From NCBI RefSeq assembly GCF_002093665.1, contig NZ_MRWE01000022.1, forward strand, positions 1 through 64,000: a stretch of DNA of 64,000 nucleotides, in the 5' to 3' direction. The stretch comes from Rouxiella badensis. Its GTDB lineage: Bacteria; Pseudomonadota; Gammaproteobacteria; Enterobacterales; Enterobacteriaceae. Shown here piece after piece: positions 39,071 through 51,699 of this stretch. The position numbers and the translations under genes are program-made. The notes beneath the pieces were generated by a model that was not told the origin of the DNA, searched no databases, and saw nothing but the letters and a program-made list of their open reading frames with translations. The stretch's first letter is position 1. Each line of letters opens with the position of its first letter.

Positions 39071-39559
39071 TCAGGCGTCTTTAGGCAGTTCTTTGATGAC
39101 CGCGCCCGGATACCCTAGCTGACGCCACGCCTCATACACCACCACTGAAACCGCATTCGACAGGTTCATACTGCGACTGTCCGGCTGCATCGGAATTCGG
39201 ATTTTTTGCTGCGGCGGAAGACTATCCAGAATCGTCGCCGGCAGGCCACGGCTTTCGGGGCCAAACAGCAGATAGTCATTGTCCTGATAAGATACGGCGC
39301 TGTGCGCTGGCGTACCTTTGGTTGTCAGGGCGAACAGTCGGCCGGGATTTTCGCTGGCGAGAAAAGCCTCATAGTTATCATGATGCTTGATGTCGGTGAA
39401 TTCGTGATAGTCCAGACCGGCGCGACGAAGACGCTTGTCGTCCCAGGCAAAGCCCATGGGTTTAATCAGGTGTAACTGACAGCCGGTGTTGGCACAGAGC
39501 CTAATGATGTTGCCGGTGTTAGGTGGGATTTCTGGTTCAAATAAAACGATATTAAGCAT
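39071..39559 (-). CDS. trmL: tRNA (cytidine(34)-2'-O)-methyltransferase
   Basis: 162 aa SPOUT methyltransferase: [19 protein letters not shown] (~8-26), [11 protein letters not shown] (~97-107), and [20 protein letters not shown] in the knot. Methylates the wobble base of leucine tRNAs. A hairpin at 39027-39048 (ACGGCA/TGCCGT) lies between it and cysE. Confidence 0.95.
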   Translation of the reverse strand: MLNIVLFEPEIPPNTGNIIRLCANTGCQLHLIKPMGFAWDDKRLRRAGLDYHEFTDIKHHDNYEAFLASENPGRLFALTTKGTPAHSAVSYQDNDYLLFGPESRGLPATILDSLPPQQKIRIPMQPDSRSMNLSNAVSVVVYEAWRQLGYPGAVIKELPKDA

Positions 39560-39606
39560 GCGAACTGCGCCCCTCTGTCTCTTGAGGGACGCAGAATAGC
39601 AGAATC

Positions 39607-40977
39607 TTAGCGTTGCTGCAGCGGCAGCCAGATAATCAGACGTAGACCTCCCAGTGGGCTGTCTTCGGCTCTTACCCAGCCACGGTGCTGCTGAACCGCC
39701 GTTTCGACGATGGCGAGGCCGAGCCCTGTTCCGCCAGATTCACGGTCACGGGCTTCGTCGGTACGGTAGAAAGGACGGAAAATCTGTTCGCGATCCTCCT
39801 CACTCACGCCCGGACCGTCGTCATCGACCATAATCGTGATCCCATCACCGTCGGCAGTAAAGTTTACCGCGATGTGATGGTGCGAATAGCGCAGCGCGTT
39901 GCGCACGATATTCTCCAACGCACTGTCGAGTGCATTAGGATTCCCTACCAGTTTCCACGGGCCCGGAGGGGCGGTAACTTCGAGGGTTTTGCCTACCTGC
40001 TCGGCTTCGAACTGAGCGTTATCGATAACATCGGCCCACAGCTCGTTGGCCTTTAGGAGTTCGCGGGTCAGCTCATTTTTGTGCTGGCTGCGCGACAGCA
40101 CCAGCAGGTCGTTAATCATACCGTCCAGACGCTGGGCCTCCATCTCGATACGCTGCAACTCTTTGCCTTCGCCGTGGCGGCGACGCATCAGGGCCGTGGC
40201 AAGCTGCAAGCGCGTCAGCGGCGTGCGCAGCTCGTGGGAAATGTCGGAAATCAGCCGCTGCTGCGCCGTCACCATCCTCTCTAGTGCACTCACCATCTGG
40301 TTAAAGCTGGCGCCGGTGGCGAGAAACTCCTGCGGACCTGCCTCAAGTTCAGGGTGCTGCTTGAGGTTGCCGCGCGCTACGTCGTCCGCCGCGTTTTTCA
40401 GTTTACGTGCGGGCTTGGCGAGGCTCCAGGCCAACCAAAGCAGAAGAGGGGAACTTATTAACATGGTGACTATCAGCAGCAGCAGCGGCCGGTCAAACAT
40501 CAGGTTGATGAAGTCGGACTGCGCACTGCCCGCAGGACGAATCAGATAAAGCTGGTAGTTGTCTTCCCCGTCGCGTACGGCGAACGGCCCAACCATCTCG
40601 ACGCGGCCATATTTCTTTTTCTTCGGCCTGTCCGAGTTGTCGGACTGGCCGATAAAGTTACGTACGATCTGCATTTCATTACGCTGTGCGCCGATCACCC
40701 GACCTTCACTGGTGACCAGCAACAGGCGTTGACCCGGTGGTGCCCATTTATCGATGGCGCGAAAAAGCCTGCGCCACCACATCAGGTCGTTGGCCGGATC
40801 GCCTGCAAGTTCCGCTTCGACGTGTTGTTCAATCATCAGCCCCTGACGCTGCTCACTGTCGAGCAGCGGGGTCAGTTGACGTGAGTCGAGCTTCGGAACC
40901 ATCAAAACCAACATAAGAACCAGCGCGAGCGTGAACCAGAAAATGGCAAAAATACGCGCGGTAAGGCTGTTGATCAT
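39607..40977 (-). CDS. cpxA: envelope-stress sensor kinase CpxA
   Basis: 456 aa. Two membrane helices (~7-28 and ~164-185) enclose a periplasmic sensor; HAMP, then the H-box [14 protein letters not shown] with His near 246, N-box [11 protein letters not shown], and G-box [11 protein letters not shown]. Phosphorylates CpxR under envelope misfolding. ATGA overlap with the cpxR stop. Confidence 0.97.
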   Translation of the reverse strand: MINSLTARIFAIFWFTLALVLMLVLMVPKLDSRQLTPLLDSEQRQGLMIEQHVEAELAGDPANDLMWWRRLFRAIDKWAPPGQRLLLVTSEGRVIGAQRNEMQIVRNFIGQSDNSDRPKKKKYGRVEMVGPFAVRDGEDNYQLYLIRPAGSAQSDFINLMFDRPLLLLIVTMLISSPLLLWLAWSLAKPARKLKNAADDVARGNLKQHPELEAGPQEFLATGASFNQMVSALERMVTAQQRLISDISHELRTPLTRLQLATALMRRRHGEGKELQRIEMEAQRLDGMINDLLVLSRSQHKNELTRELLKANELWADVIDNAQFEAEQVGKTLEVTAPPGPWKLVGNPNALDSALENIVRNALRYSHHHIAVNFTADGDGITIMVDDDGPGVSEEDREQIFRPFYRTDEARDRESGGTGLGLAIVETAVQQHRGWVRAEDSPLGGLRLIIWLPLQQR

Positions 40978-41675
40978 GTAGCGGATACCATCAGATAGCC
41001 GCGTCCACGCAGGGTTTTAAACCACGGATGACCGTCCTGACGGTCTGGCAGTTTGCGGCGCAGGTTGGAAATGTGCATGTCAATGGCGCGGTCAAAAGGC
41101 GTGAGGCGTTTGCCCAGCACTTCTTGGCTGAGATGTTCGCGTGAGACCACCTGACCCAGATGTTTGGCCAGCAGGTACAGCAGGGTAAACTCGGTGCCGG
41201 TGAGGTCGAGTGGCTGCCCGCCGAAGCTGGCTTCCTGACGGCCCGGATTGAGCTGCAATCCGTCGACTTCGAGCGTTGGGGAGCTATTGGTTTCGCCCGC
41301 CTGCTGTTGTTCGCTCCAGTTGGAACGGCGCAGCATGGCGCGTATGCGTGCAACCAGCTCGCGATCGTTAAACGGCTTAGGCAAGTAGTCGTCTGCGCCT
41401 AGTTCAAGGCCCAGCACCTTATCCAGCTCGCTTCCGCGCGCTGTCAGCATAATAACCGGCGTCTGATGGCGCTGGCGCAATTCTTTCAAGGTTTCGATGC
41501 CGTTTTTCTTCGGCATCATGACGTCCAGCAGCAGCAAGCCGATGCTGCTGTCCAGTTTTTCGAGCGCCTGTTCGCCATCGTAGGCGACCACAACGCTAAA
41601 TCCTTCAATCTCGAGCAGCTCTTTCAAAAGAGAAGTCAGTTCACGGTCATCATCAACTAACAAAATTTTATTCAT
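40974..41675 (-). CDS. cpxR: response regulator CpxR
   Basis: 233 aa from ATG 41675 (MNKILLVDDDRELTSLLKEL). Receiver domain with phospho-Asp in LLLLDVMMPK (Asp51) and an OmpR-type winged helix with DRAIDMHISNLRRKL. Transcribed divergently from cpxP; the shared gap holds a CpxR box. Confidence 0.97.
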   Translation of the reverse strand: MNKILLVDDDRELTSLLKELLEIEGFSVVVAYDGEQALEKLDSSIGLLLLDVMMPKKNGIETLKELRQRHQTPVIMLTARGSELDKVLGLELGADDYLPKPFNDRELVARIRAMLRRSNWSEQQQAGETNSSPTLEVDGLQLNPGRQEASFGGQPLDLTGTEFTLLYLLAKHLGQVVSREHLSQEVLGKRLTPFDRAIDMHISNLRRKLPDRQDGHPWFKTLRGRGYLMVSAT

Positions 41676-41727
41676 TGTGTTTACCTCTAGACGCAAAATA
41701 CGTCATCAATTGCCGCTATTCCATGAC

Positions 41728-41742
41728 TTTACGTAGTTTTAC
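41728..41742. promoter_or_regulatory. CpxR box
   Basis: TTTAC-GTAGT-TTTAC, i.e. GTAAA-N5-GTAAA on the minus strand, an exact consensus, in the 150-bp cpxR-cpxP gap. It should activate cpxP and autoregulate cpxRA. Confidence 0.9.
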
Positions 41743-41825
41743 AAGCACTGACGCTAGTTTGCAGCTCCAGGGTTAGACTGCTTTTCAATCATTCGCGTGA
41801 AGCGAAAAAATATTAGGAGTTCGTG

Positions 41826-42317
41826 ATGTGTAAGGTAGCTGCAATGATTATGGCCTCAATGCTGACACTTAGTTCAAGTGTTGCGTTGGCAGAAAGCGCT
41901 AAATCTATGCCTGCAGATACTTTAGCTCATGATGGCAATATGTTGGATAGGCGTAATACGATGTTCGATGGAATTAATTTAACCGAACAGCAACGCCAAC
42001 AAATGCGTGATCTGATGCATCAGGCACGAAAAGACTCACCGCAGATTAACTTAAAGCAAATGGAAACCATGCACGAGCTGGTGACCGCACGCAGTTTCGA
42101 TCAGGCAGCCGTCCGAGCACAGGCTGAGAAAATAGCGCAGGAACAGGTAGACCGCCAGGTTGAAATGGCGCGTATTCGTAACCTGATGTTTAACCTGCTA
42201 ACGCCCGCACAGAAAGAAGTATTAAATCAGAAACACGAGCAGCGTATGGAGCAACTCGCCGCGCAGGTGTCTGGCGTACAACCGACTTCACCCCTGAAGA
42301 CAATGAGTACCGAGTAA
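41826..42317 (+). CDS. cpxP: periplasmic adaptor/chaperone CpxP
   Basis: 163 aa from ATG 41826 (AGGAG 6 bases upstream; the GTG one codon earlier is too close). Signal peptide to about residue 23 (SSSVALA), then a helical domain with two LTxxQ motifs, LTEQQRQQMRDLM and LLTPAQKE. Binds CpxA to damp the response. The CpxQ RNA is carried in its 3' UTR. Confidence 0.93.
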   Translation: MCKVAAMIMASMLTLSSSVALAESAKSMPADTLAHDGNMLDRRNTMFDGINLTEQQRQQMRDLMHQARKDSPQINLKQMETMHELVTARSFDQAAVRAQAEKIAQEQVDRQVEMARIRNLMFNLLTPAQKEVLNQKHEQRMEQLAAQVSGVQPTSPLKTMSTE

Positions 42318-42354
42318 ACGCCCGCCAGGGCGAGTAGTCAGAGTAAATAGCATC

Positions 42355-42413
42355 TTTTCCTTGCCATAGACACCATCCCTGTCTTTCCCCGCCTTTTGGC
42401 GGGGCTTTTTTTT
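42355..42413 (+). ncRNA. cpxQ: CpxQ small RNA (cpxP 3' UTR)
   Basis: The stretch matches the known enterobacterial CpxQ: a TTTTCCTTGCCATAGACACC seed region, CATCCCTGTCTT, then the terminator CCCCGCC-TTTT-GGCGGGG (42387-42404) and eight T. In relatives RNase E cuts it from cpxP mRNA and Hfq uses it to repress inner-membrane and secretion mRNAs during envelope stress. The seed is conserved while the terminator stem differs in sequence, as expected for a functional RNA. Confidence 0.88.
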
Positions 42414-42786
42414 GTCCAGAGATAACCTCTGGTTGGGAATAAATGTTGCGTATTTGTTGCATTATCAGTCAGATGTATTGATGAACAATGCTATCCTTAA
42501 GATATAGGGTTCAATGCTCAATAAAACGCGGTCTTTCTCAGATTACGACAATTTCCATCTAAGGTTTGTCACGAGAGGGCTGTATAATCAGAAGCTGTGA
42601 GTAAATTGCGTTGAACAAAACGGAATTGCGATCTCAGGTGACCTGAATCAATTTCGTTTAAGCATTTTGTTATATGATTTGAGTATCCAGGCTTATAGCC
42701 CGATTTTTCGCCCTGATAGGGCCGGTTTTGCGGCGGGTATGCTCAAGAATTCTTAAGAAATTGCATCTAAAAGTTCAGAGGTAGTC
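42414..42786. other. cpxP-pfkA intergenic region, fieF absent
   Basis: 373 bp without a gene. In E. coli fieF (cation efflux) lies here. TATAAT-type -10 candidates include GGGCTGTATAATC near 42586. A TGAATCAATTTCG stretch (about 42645-42657) loosely resembles a Cra site, which would suit pfkA, but it is not close to consensus. Confidence 0.55.
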
Positions 42787-43749
42787 ATGATCAAAAAAAT
42801 CGGTGTACTGACAAGTGGTGGCGACGCCCCCGGCATGAATGCGGCGATACGCGGCGTTGTTCGCGCAGCGCTCACTGAAGGCCTGGAGGTTTTCGGTGTT
42901 TACGACGGCTACCTCGGACTTTATGAAGATCGCATGGAGCAGCTTGACCGCTACAGCGTATCGGATGTGATCAATCGCGGCGGCACCTTCCTGGGTTCTG
43001 CGCGCTTCCCTGAATTTCGTGATGAAGCCGTACGCGGCAAAGCCATCGAGAACATGAAAAAGCGCGGTATTGATGCGCTGGTTGTTATTGGCGGTGACGG
43101 CTCCTACATGGGGGCAAAACGTCTGACCGAAATGGGTTTCCCCTGTATCGGTTTGCCAGGCACTATCGATAATGACGTCGCGGGCACCGACTACACTATC
43201 GGTTATTTCACCGCGCTTGAAACCGTGGTTGAGGCCATTGACCGCCTGCGCGATACCTCATCTTCTCACCAGCGTATTTCCATTGTCGAAGTCATGGGGC
43301 GTTACTGCGGTGATCTGACCCTGTCTGCGGCCATCGCCGGTGGCTGTGAGTTCATCGTCATTCCTGAAGTCGAATTTAACCGCGACGATCTGGTTGAAGA
43401 GATCCGTGCCGGTATCGCCAAAGGCAAGAAACACGCCATTGTCGCCATCACTGAACACATCTGCGACATCGCTGATTTGGCGCGCCACATCGAAACCGAA
43501 ACCAAACGCGAAACGCGCGCAACTGTGCTGGGCCACATTCAGCGCGGTGGTGCACCTTGCGCCTACGACCGCATTCTGGCATCTCGCATGGGTGCCTATT
43601 CCATCGAGCTTCTGTTGCAGGGCTACGGTGGGCGCTGCGTCGGCGTACAAAACGAGAAGCTGGTTCATCATGACATCATCGATGCTATCGAGAACATGAA
43701 ACGTCCGTTCAAAACCGAGATGTGGGAAACGGCGAAAAAACTCTACTAA
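42787..43749 (+). CDS. pfkA: 6-phosphofructokinase I
   Basis: 320 aa. ATP-dependent, allosteric glycolytic kinase: [20 protein letters not shown] (~6-25), [10 protein letters not shown], catalytic [16 protein letters not shown] (~125-140), and effector-site residues in the C-terminal half. Complete. Terminator follows. Confidence 0.97.
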   Translation: MIKKIGVLTSGGDAPGMNAAIRGVVRAALTEGLEVFGVYDGYLGLYEDRMEQLDRYSVSDVINRGGTFLGSARFPEFRDEAVRGKAIENMKKRGIDALVVIGGDGSYMGAKRLTEMGFPCIGLPGTIDNDVAGTDYTIGYFTALETVVEAIDRLRDTSSSHQRISIVEVMGRYCGDLTLSAAIAGGCEFIVIPEVEFNRDDLVEEIRAGIAKGKKHAIVAITEHICDIADLARHIETETKRETRATVLGHIQRGGAPCAYDRILASRMGAYSIELLLQGYGGRCVGVQNEKLVHHDIIDAIENMKRPFKTEMWETAKKLY

Positions 43750-43767
43750 TCGCCTCGCCACTCGATT

Positions 43768-43794
43768 AAAGCCTTCATTGTGAAGGCTTTTTTT
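43768..43794 (+). terminator. terminator of pfkA
   Basis: AAAGCCTTCA, TTG, TGAAGGCTTT, then further T. Confidence 0.88.
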
Positions 43795-43931
43795 ATGCCC
43801 ATGGCTTTATATTTCCAAATGGAATAGCAAGAAAGTTTTTATTCTTTAATACATCCGTCTTTCTCTGGCAGGCTTTATCACTCTGATTCAATGAATCTAT
43901 CCACATAAAAAATATTTGCTGGGAGAAGCGC

Positions 43932-44921
43932 ATGCGTAAATTGGGAGTAGGGTTGGCACTACTGTTGGTGACCGCCGGAGCAATGGCCAAAGATATTCAG
44001 ATTCTGAACGTGTCCTATGACCCAACGCGTGAGCTTTATCAGGATTACAACAAAGCCTTCAGCAAATATTGGTTGGCTAAAACCGGCGACAACGTGACCG
44101 TACGCCAGTCCCACGGCGGTTCAGGCTCACAGGCGACGTCGGTTATTAATGGCATCGATGCCGACGTAGTCACGCTGGCGCTGCAGTCCGACGTTGATGC
44201 TATCGCCGATCGTGGTCGTATCGCTAAAAACTGGGAAACTCGCCTGCCGGATAATTCTGCGCCTTACACCTCAACCATCGTGTTTTTGGTTCGCAAGGGT
44301 AATCCTAAGGGCATCCACGACTGGAATGATTTGATTAAACCGGGCGTGTCGGTCATTACTCCTAACCCGAAAACATCGGGTGGCGCTCGCTGGAACTACC
44401 TGGCGGCCTGGGGTTACGCACTGCATCACAATAACAACGACAAAGCCAAGGCGACCGATTTCCTGCGCGCTCTGTTTAAAAACGTTGAAGTTCAAGATTC
44501 CGGCGCACGCGGTGCGACCAATACTTTCGTCGAACGTGGGATCGGTGATGTACTGATTTCATGGGAAAACGATGCGATTCTGGCAGACCAGAAACTGGGG
44601 AAAGGCAAGTTCGAGGTTATCTATCCGAGCGAATCTATTCTGGCTGAACCGAGCGTTTCTGTGGTGGATAAAGTGGTCGATAAACGCGGAACTCGCGACG
44701 TCGCCGACGCCTATCTGAAATATCTCTATTCCCCGGAAGGGCAGACTATCGCCGCACAGAACTACTATCGTCCGCGCGATCCTGAGGTTGCCAAGAAGTT
44801 TGCCTCTCAGTTCCCAGCTATCAAGCTGTATACCGTCGAGCAGGTTGCCGGTGGCTGGACCAACGCACAGAAAGAACAGTTTGCTAACGGTGGCATCTAC
44901 GACCAGGTTAACAAGCGCTGA
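43932..44921 (+). CDS. sbp: periplasmic sulfate-binding protein
   Basis: 329 aa. Signal peptide cut after GAMA (residue 19), mature start KDIQILNVSYDPTRELYQDY. Sulfate-ligand segments SHGGSGSQATSVI and PKTSGGARWNYLAAWGYAL are present. Delivers sulfate to the CysTWA importer; usually under CysB. GGGAGAAG ribosome site. Confidence 0.96.
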   Translation: MRKLGVGLALLLVTAGAMAKDIQILNVSYDPTRELYQDYNKAFSKYWLAKTGDNVTVRQSHGGSGSQATSVINGIDADVVTLALQSDVDAIADRGRIAKNWETRLPDNSAPYTSTIVFLVRKGNPKGIHDWNDLIKPGVSVITPNPKTSGGARWNYLAAWGYALHHNNNDKAKATDFLRALFKNVEVQDSGARGATNTFVERGIGDVLISWENDAILADQKLGKGKFEVIYPSESILAEPSVSVVDKVVDKRGTRDVADAYLKYLYSPEGQTIAAQNYYRPRDPEVAKKFASQFPAIKLYTVEQVAGGWTNAQKEQFANGGIYDQVNKR

Positions 44922-44940
44922 TTGTCAGGCTGACAATAAA

Positions 44941-44965
44941 AAACCCCGCAGTGCGGGGTTTTTTT
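44941..44965 (+). terminator. terminator of sbp
   Basis: CCCCGCA (44944-44950), G, TGCGGGG (44952-44958), seven T. Confidence 0.9.
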
Positions 44966-45005
44966 ATGCCTCAAACGGACCTCGACGTTAATCGAGATGC
45001 GGCAA

Positions 45006-45854
<849 letters not shown>

Positions 45855-45912
45855 TCAATTACAAAGGCTTTGCTTTTCGTCAAATACGCAGGGTATTAAC
45901 ATTTATAAATGA

Positions 45913-46515
45913 CTAGTTAGCCAACGCTAGTTTGACCGGTTCAACCGCGAGGGTCAGCCCTTTCTCTCCGTTGTCTGAAATTACGTAGCGCACCGCGCCG
46001 ACCTGTTGCTGGTAGAACGCCATCCCCTTGCCTTTATCAATCAGGCTGTTCACTTTTGCAACGCTCTGATCGACCGACAGGGTCGGGTCAAATTCGCGGA
46101 TAACGTTCGCCATATAGCTGATTGCCGTGGCATGTGCGGCCTTGGCGTCGGGGCCCTGAATCGGCATGTAGGTTATCTGCATACTTTTGATTTTACCGGT
46201 GCCTTTCTCGAGCGCAGTCGAGGCATACAGGTCCTCGTTAATCTTGCTGGCTGCACGCGTTAGCAGGGCATTCTCGGGTTGGTCAGCGATGGCGCGAAAC
46301 TCACCGATTGGCTGCGTCGGATTAGCGATATTATATTTCTCGCGAAAACTCACCAGCGTCATTTCAAACGTCGGCGCGCCCGGCATCAGATAAGGCGCTT
46401 TAGGTTGTTCTTCGGCGGCCTGATGATCGGGGGGCGGATCGGCAAAAGCCACCCCGCCACCGAGAGTCAGCATCAGCAGAGCTGACGCCAGGCGCAGGGG
46501 GAGGGTTCTTTTCAT
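45913..46515 (-). CDS. yiiQ: DUF1454 periplasmic protein YiiQ
   Basis: 200 aa. Signal peptide (MKRTLPLRLASALLMLTLGG, cut after FA near 25), mature start DPPPDHQAAEE. DUF1454 family; function unknown. Sits between tpiA and fpr as in E. coli. Confidence 0.9.
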   Translation of the reverse strand: MKRTLPLRLASALLMLTLGGGVAFADPPPDHQAAEEQPKAPYLMPGAPTFEMTLVSFREKYNIANPTQPIGEFRAIADQPENALLTRAASKINEDLYASTALEKGTGKIKSMQITYMPIQGPDAKAAHATAISYMANVIREFDPTLSVDQSVAKVNSLIDKGKGMAFYQQQVGAVRYVISDNGEKGLTLAVEPVKLALAN

Positions 46516-46541
46516 AACTGTGTTCTTTTATTTTGCATAGT

Positions 46542-47288
46542 TTACCAGTAGTGCTCGCTGGTCATATGGCCCGGTTTTCTGCGCAAGTGCTTGCGCATCT
46601 CACGTGTGTCTTTGAGAACCTGCTGCGTGTCGCGAACCATCTGCGGGTTGCCGCACAGCATAATATGGCTGTCGTTGGCGTCCATCTTCAGACCCACGGC
46701 GGCCTCAAGCGTACCGTCTTCAATCAGCGCAGGAACACGGCCTGTTAGCGAGCCTGGGGTTTCTTCGCGGCTGACGACCGTCTGAATGTGCAGCTTGCCG
46801 TCATAACGTTGTTGCAGCTGCTGCATGAGCGGCAGATAGCTTAAATCGCGCGAGAAGCGTGCGGCGTGGACCAGCACGATATTTTTGAAACGTTCTAACC
46901 CTTTTCCTTCCTGAAGGATAGCCAGATATGGGCCAATGGCCGTACCGGTTGCCAGCATCCACAGGGTGTCGCACTCGGGGATTTCATCAATGACGAAAAA
47001 GCCCTGCGACTCTTTAGTTATCATGATTTCAGCGCCAGGCTGCATTTCGTGAATGCGTGGGCTGAGTTTGCCTTCCGGGACATTGACCAGATAAAACTCG
47101 AGATTCGGGTTGCTCGGCGCGTTCACAAAAGAGTAGGCGCGCGTCACGCGTTCACCGTCTATTTCCAGCGAGAGTTTGGCGTACTGCCCGGCGGTAAAGT
47201 CATTGATAGGCGCATTAACGACGATGCTGAACAGACTGTCCGTCCAGTGCTCCACTCTTGTTACTTTACCCGTTACCCATTCTGCCAT
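46542..47288 (-). CDS. fpr: ferredoxin/flavodoxin-NADP+ reductase
   Basis: 248 aa from ATG 47288 (MAEWVTGKVTRVEHWTDSLF). FAD site RAYSFVNAP (~50-58), NADP site ATGTAIGPYLAIL (~110-122), C-terminal MTSEHYW as in E. coli Fpr. Supplies electrons to flavodoxin; SoxRS regulated in relatives. Confidence 0.96.
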   Translation of the reverse strand: MAEWVTGKVTRVEHWTDSLFSIVVNAPINDFTAGQYAKLSLEIDGERVTRAYSFVNAPSNPNLEFYLVNVPEGKLSPRIHEMQPGAEIMITKESQGFFVIDEIPECDTLWMLATGTAIGPYLAILQEGKGLERFKNIVLVHAARFSRDLSYLPLMQQLQQRYDGKLHIQTVVSREETPGSLTGRVPALIEDGTLEAAVGLKMDANDSHIMLCGNPQMVRDTQQVLKDTREMRKHLRRKPGHMTSEHYW

Positions 47289-47405
47289 CGACTCTCTCTC
47301 CACTTGGTAGGATTGAAATTACCGGCTGATCTTATTCCATATTTTGCAGAAGGATTATCGATTAAATGTTATCAGGCCGTGGCGACAACGACCTGATAAG
47401 GGCTA

Positions 47406-48416
47406 TCAGAGGATGAATTCGTGCAGTGCCGGGTCTTTACGGTCCAGAGAATGCGTCGAGCGAATACGGCGCACAGTGCGCGATTTACCGCGGATAACCA
47501 AGGTCTCGGTGGTCGCCAGATTACCCTGACGGCTGATGCCAGCGAGCAGGTCGCCCTGGGTAATACCGGTGGCAGAAAAAATGACGTTATCGTTGCGAGC
47601 CATGTCGCCAAGCAGCAGGACTTTACCCTCCTCGATGCCCATTTGCTGGCAGCGAGACAGCTCGTTTTCGCCCAGACGACGGTTCTCCGGCGTGTCGCCT
47701 TTAACGCGATGCCTCGCCAGCAGGCGGCCCTGCATATCGCCGTCCAGCGCACGGATCACCGCCGCTGAAATCACCCCTTCCGGTGCGCCGCCGATGCCGT
47801 ACATTACGTCGACCTCGCTCTCTGGCAGGCAGGTCAGGATAGTGGCCGCTACGTCGCCGTCCGGGAAGGCAAATACGCGCACGCCAAGCGTGTGCAGCTC
47901 GCGGATAATCTCGTCGTGGCGTGGTTTGGCCAGAATGGAAACCGTCAGCTCGGTCAGTGGTTTATTAAGCGCTACAGCAATGTTGCGCAGGTTGTCGGCC
48001 AGCGGCAGGTCGAGATCAATGCATCCTCTTGCAGCGGGTCCGACGACCAGCTTTTCCATGTACATATCAGGTGCATTCAGAAACGAGCCTTTGTCACCAA
48101 CCGCCAGTACGGCCACCGCATTTCCCTGACCCATGGCGGTCATACGCGTGCCTTCAATCGGATCGACGGCGATATCGACGGCATCCCCGTTGCCTGTTCC
48201 TACTTTTTCTCCGATATACAGCATCGGCGCTTCATCAATCTCGCCTTCACCGATCACAATTTCACCGGCAATGTCCAGCGTATTCAGCGTGATGCGCATG
48301 GCCTGCACGGCGGCGTTGTCAGCAAGATTTTTGTCGCCACGCCCCAGCCATTTGTAACCGGCAAGTGCAGCAGCTTCTGTCACGCGGGAGAACTCGATAG
48401 CTAATTCACGTTTCAT
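47406..48416 (-). CDS. glpX: fructose-1,6-bisphosphatase class II
   Basis: 336 aa. Metal-site motifs GEGEIDEAPML (~57-67), AVDPIEGTRM (~84-93), and GIGGAPEGVISAAVIRALDG (~188-207). Gluconeogenic phosphatase. In E. coli it is the third gene of glpFKX; here a terminator separates it from glpK. Confidence 0.96.
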   Translation of the reverse strand: MKRELAIEFSRVTEAAALAGYKWLGRGDKNLADNAAVQAMRITLNTLDIAGEIVIGEGEIDEAPMLYIGEKVGTGNGDAVDIAVDPIEGTRMTAMGQGNAVAVLAVGDKGSFLNAPDMYMEKLVVGPAARGCIDLDLPLADNLRNIAVALNKPLTELTVSILAKPRHDEIIRELHTLGVRVFAFPDGDVAATILTCLPESEVDVMYGIGGAPEGVISAAVIRALDGDMQGRLLARHRVKGDTPENRRLGENELSRCQQMGIEEGKVLLLGDMARNDNVIFSATGITQGDLLAGISRQGNLATTETLVIRGKSRTVRRIRSTHSLDRKDPALHEFIL

Positions 48417-48504
48417 GGATAAATCCGTTTTAAGAAAAATGAGGGCGGTGAGCAGAGGCTCATCTCAGGCCACAAAGTCTATCATAGCGGGGAGGCAGAA
48501 AAGA

Positions 48505-48530
48505 AAAACTCCCCGGATGGGGAGTTTTTT
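48505..48530 (-). terminator. terminator between glpK and glpX
   Basis: AAAACTCCCC, 4-base loop, GGGGAGTTTT; on the minus strand the stem is followed by TTTTTCTTTT, 20-odd bp after the glpK stop. Confidence 0.85.
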
Positions 48531-48552
48531 AGAAACGGAAAGCGGTGAGTAT

Positions 48553-50076
<1,524 letters not shown>

Positions 50077-50114
50077 TTATGTCCTGCAAAGTGGGCTATA
50101 AACAGTTTAACCTA

Positions 50115-50960
50115 TTAGGCTTTACGCTGAGTCTGCTGTGGCGCGTCGTCTTTAGCGGCGATGGCGACAGTCTGAGGAAGATGATTGCTAATCAGGGCCT
50201 TGTAACCAACGGCGCCCAGGCATGCACCAATCAGCGGACCGAAAATAGGCACCAGGAAGTAAGGGATGTCACGCGCACCGGTGAAGGCCACTTTTCCCCA
50301 ACCTGCGAAATAGGCGAACACTTTTGGACCAAAATCACGCGCCGGGTTAAGGGCGAAGCCGGTCAATGGACCCATTGAGGCACCGATAACGGCAATCAGC
50401 AAACCAATCAACAGCGGGGCCAACGCGCCACGCGGCACACCGTTACCGTCATCGGTCAGGGCCAGAATCAGTGACATAAGAACGGCGGTGATAACCACTT
50501 CAACCAGGAATGCTTGCAGCACGCTGATATGCGGGTTTGGATAGGTCGAGAAAATCCCGGCCAGATCCAAACTGGCAACGCTGCCGCGAACCATATTGTG
50601 GGTCTGTTCAAAATCGATGAAAAGGTTGTAGTAGAGGCCATAAACCAGCGCTGCGGCGCAGAATGCCCCGGCGACCTGAGCGATGATGTACGGCACGACC
50701 TTGCGGCCTTCAAAGTTGGCAAACAGGCACAGAGCGATAGTGACGGCTGGATTAAGGTGAGCACCCGAGATGGCGGCAGTCAGGTAAACAGCCATAGAGA
50801 CCCCAAGGCCCCAGATGATGCTTATCTCCCACTGACCAAACGAAGCGCCTGCCAGTTTCAGTGCCGCGACACAGCCAGCACCAAAAAAGATAATCAGGCC
50901 TGTTCCCAGAAACTCGGCGATGCACTGGCCTTTGATTGTGGAACTCATATTTTGGCTCAT
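50115..50960 (-). CDS. glpF: glycerol facilitator
   Basis: 281 aa aquaglyceroporin with six membrane helices and two half-helix NPA motifs: SGAHLNPAVTIAL (~65-77) and GFALNPARDFGPKVF (~201-215, including the selectivity Arg and the Asp typical of glycerol channels). C-terminal tail is Gln/Lys-rich. Confidence 0.97.
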   Translation of the reverse strand: MSQNMSSTIKGQCIAEFLGTGLIIFFGAGCVAALKLAGASFGQWEISIIWGLGVSMAVYLTAAISGAHLNPAVTIALCLFANFEGRKVVPYIIAQVAGAFCAAALVYGLYYNLFIDFEQTHNMVRGSVASLDLAGIFSTYPNPHISVLQAFLVEVVITAVLMSLILALTDDGNGVPRGALAPLLIGLLIAVIGASMGPLTGFALNPARDFGPKVFAYFAGWGKVAFTGARDIPYFLVPIFGPLIGACLGAVGYKALISNHLPQTVAIAAKDDAPQQTQRKA

Positions 50961-51445
50961 AATCGAATCCTATAAAGGATAGTTGTTAAGGGTAGGGTTT
51001 AAATCACTTTGTTTTATTGTTTAGTGTTATTTAATTTTTACATCTCAGATCGTATGAGTATGTAATGTGAATTTATCGTTAACGAGCATAAACGAGAAAT
51101 ACCGAAATCAAAATGTGTGTGCTGTGTCATAAAAATGAGCGAATACGCGTGTTTTTAAGAAACTGGCTGACCGAAAAAATGAATGCTTTGCGCTAAAACT
51201 AGCGAATTTACTGACCGATCGCTGCGTTCTTTCAGCTTTTCCTGATAGTCACGCCATGATAATTGCAACAGACTGCGTGCAGGGCCAGTATGTTGCTAGA
51301 CAGCGAAGGGATGCCTACATACAATCGGGGTTAATTGAAGCCGCAGTGTTAATTACAGTTGTAGTTAATTGAATTATCGAGCTGCGTCGGGAAGATGCGG
51401 CGAGTCTTATAAGATGTACGCCTTGCGAACATAAGGGGAATAAAC
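50961..51445. promoter_or_regulatory. glpF-zapB divergent regulatory region
   Basis: 485 bp without a gene. TTTATCGTTAACGAGCATAA (51072-51091) resembles a GlpR operator, and further half-sites (AACGAGAAAT, ATGAGCGAAT) follow, which suits glycerol-controlled glpFK. Toward zapB, TTGCGAACATAAGGGGAATA includes the GGGG ribosome site of zapB. No small ORF stands out. Confidence 0.5.
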
Positions 51446-51685
51446 ATGTCATTTGAAGTCTTTGAGAAACTAGAAACTAAAGTTCAGCAAGCGATTGATA
51501 CCATTACTTTACTGCAGATGGAAATCGAAGAGCTTAAAGAGCAGAACAACAGCCTGTCTCAGCAGGTACAGCAGGCGAACGGTAACCACGAGTCACTGGT
51601 TCGTGAAAATGCGCATCTGAAAGAAGAGCAGCACGTTTGGCAAGAGCGTTTGCGCTCACTTCTCGGAAAAATGGAAGAAGTCTAA
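51446..51685 (+). CDS. zapB: cell division coiled-coil protein ZapB
   Basis: 79 aa, almost entirely coiled coil (heptads from [20 protein letters not shown] to the end). Stabilises the FtsZ ring through ZapA and MatP. Confidence 0.95.
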   Translation: MSFEVFEKLETKVQQAIDTITLLQMEIEELKEQNNSLSQQVQQANGNHESLVRENAHLKEEQHVWQERLRSLLGKMEEV

Positions 51686-51699
51686 TCCACTGAGTCCTT

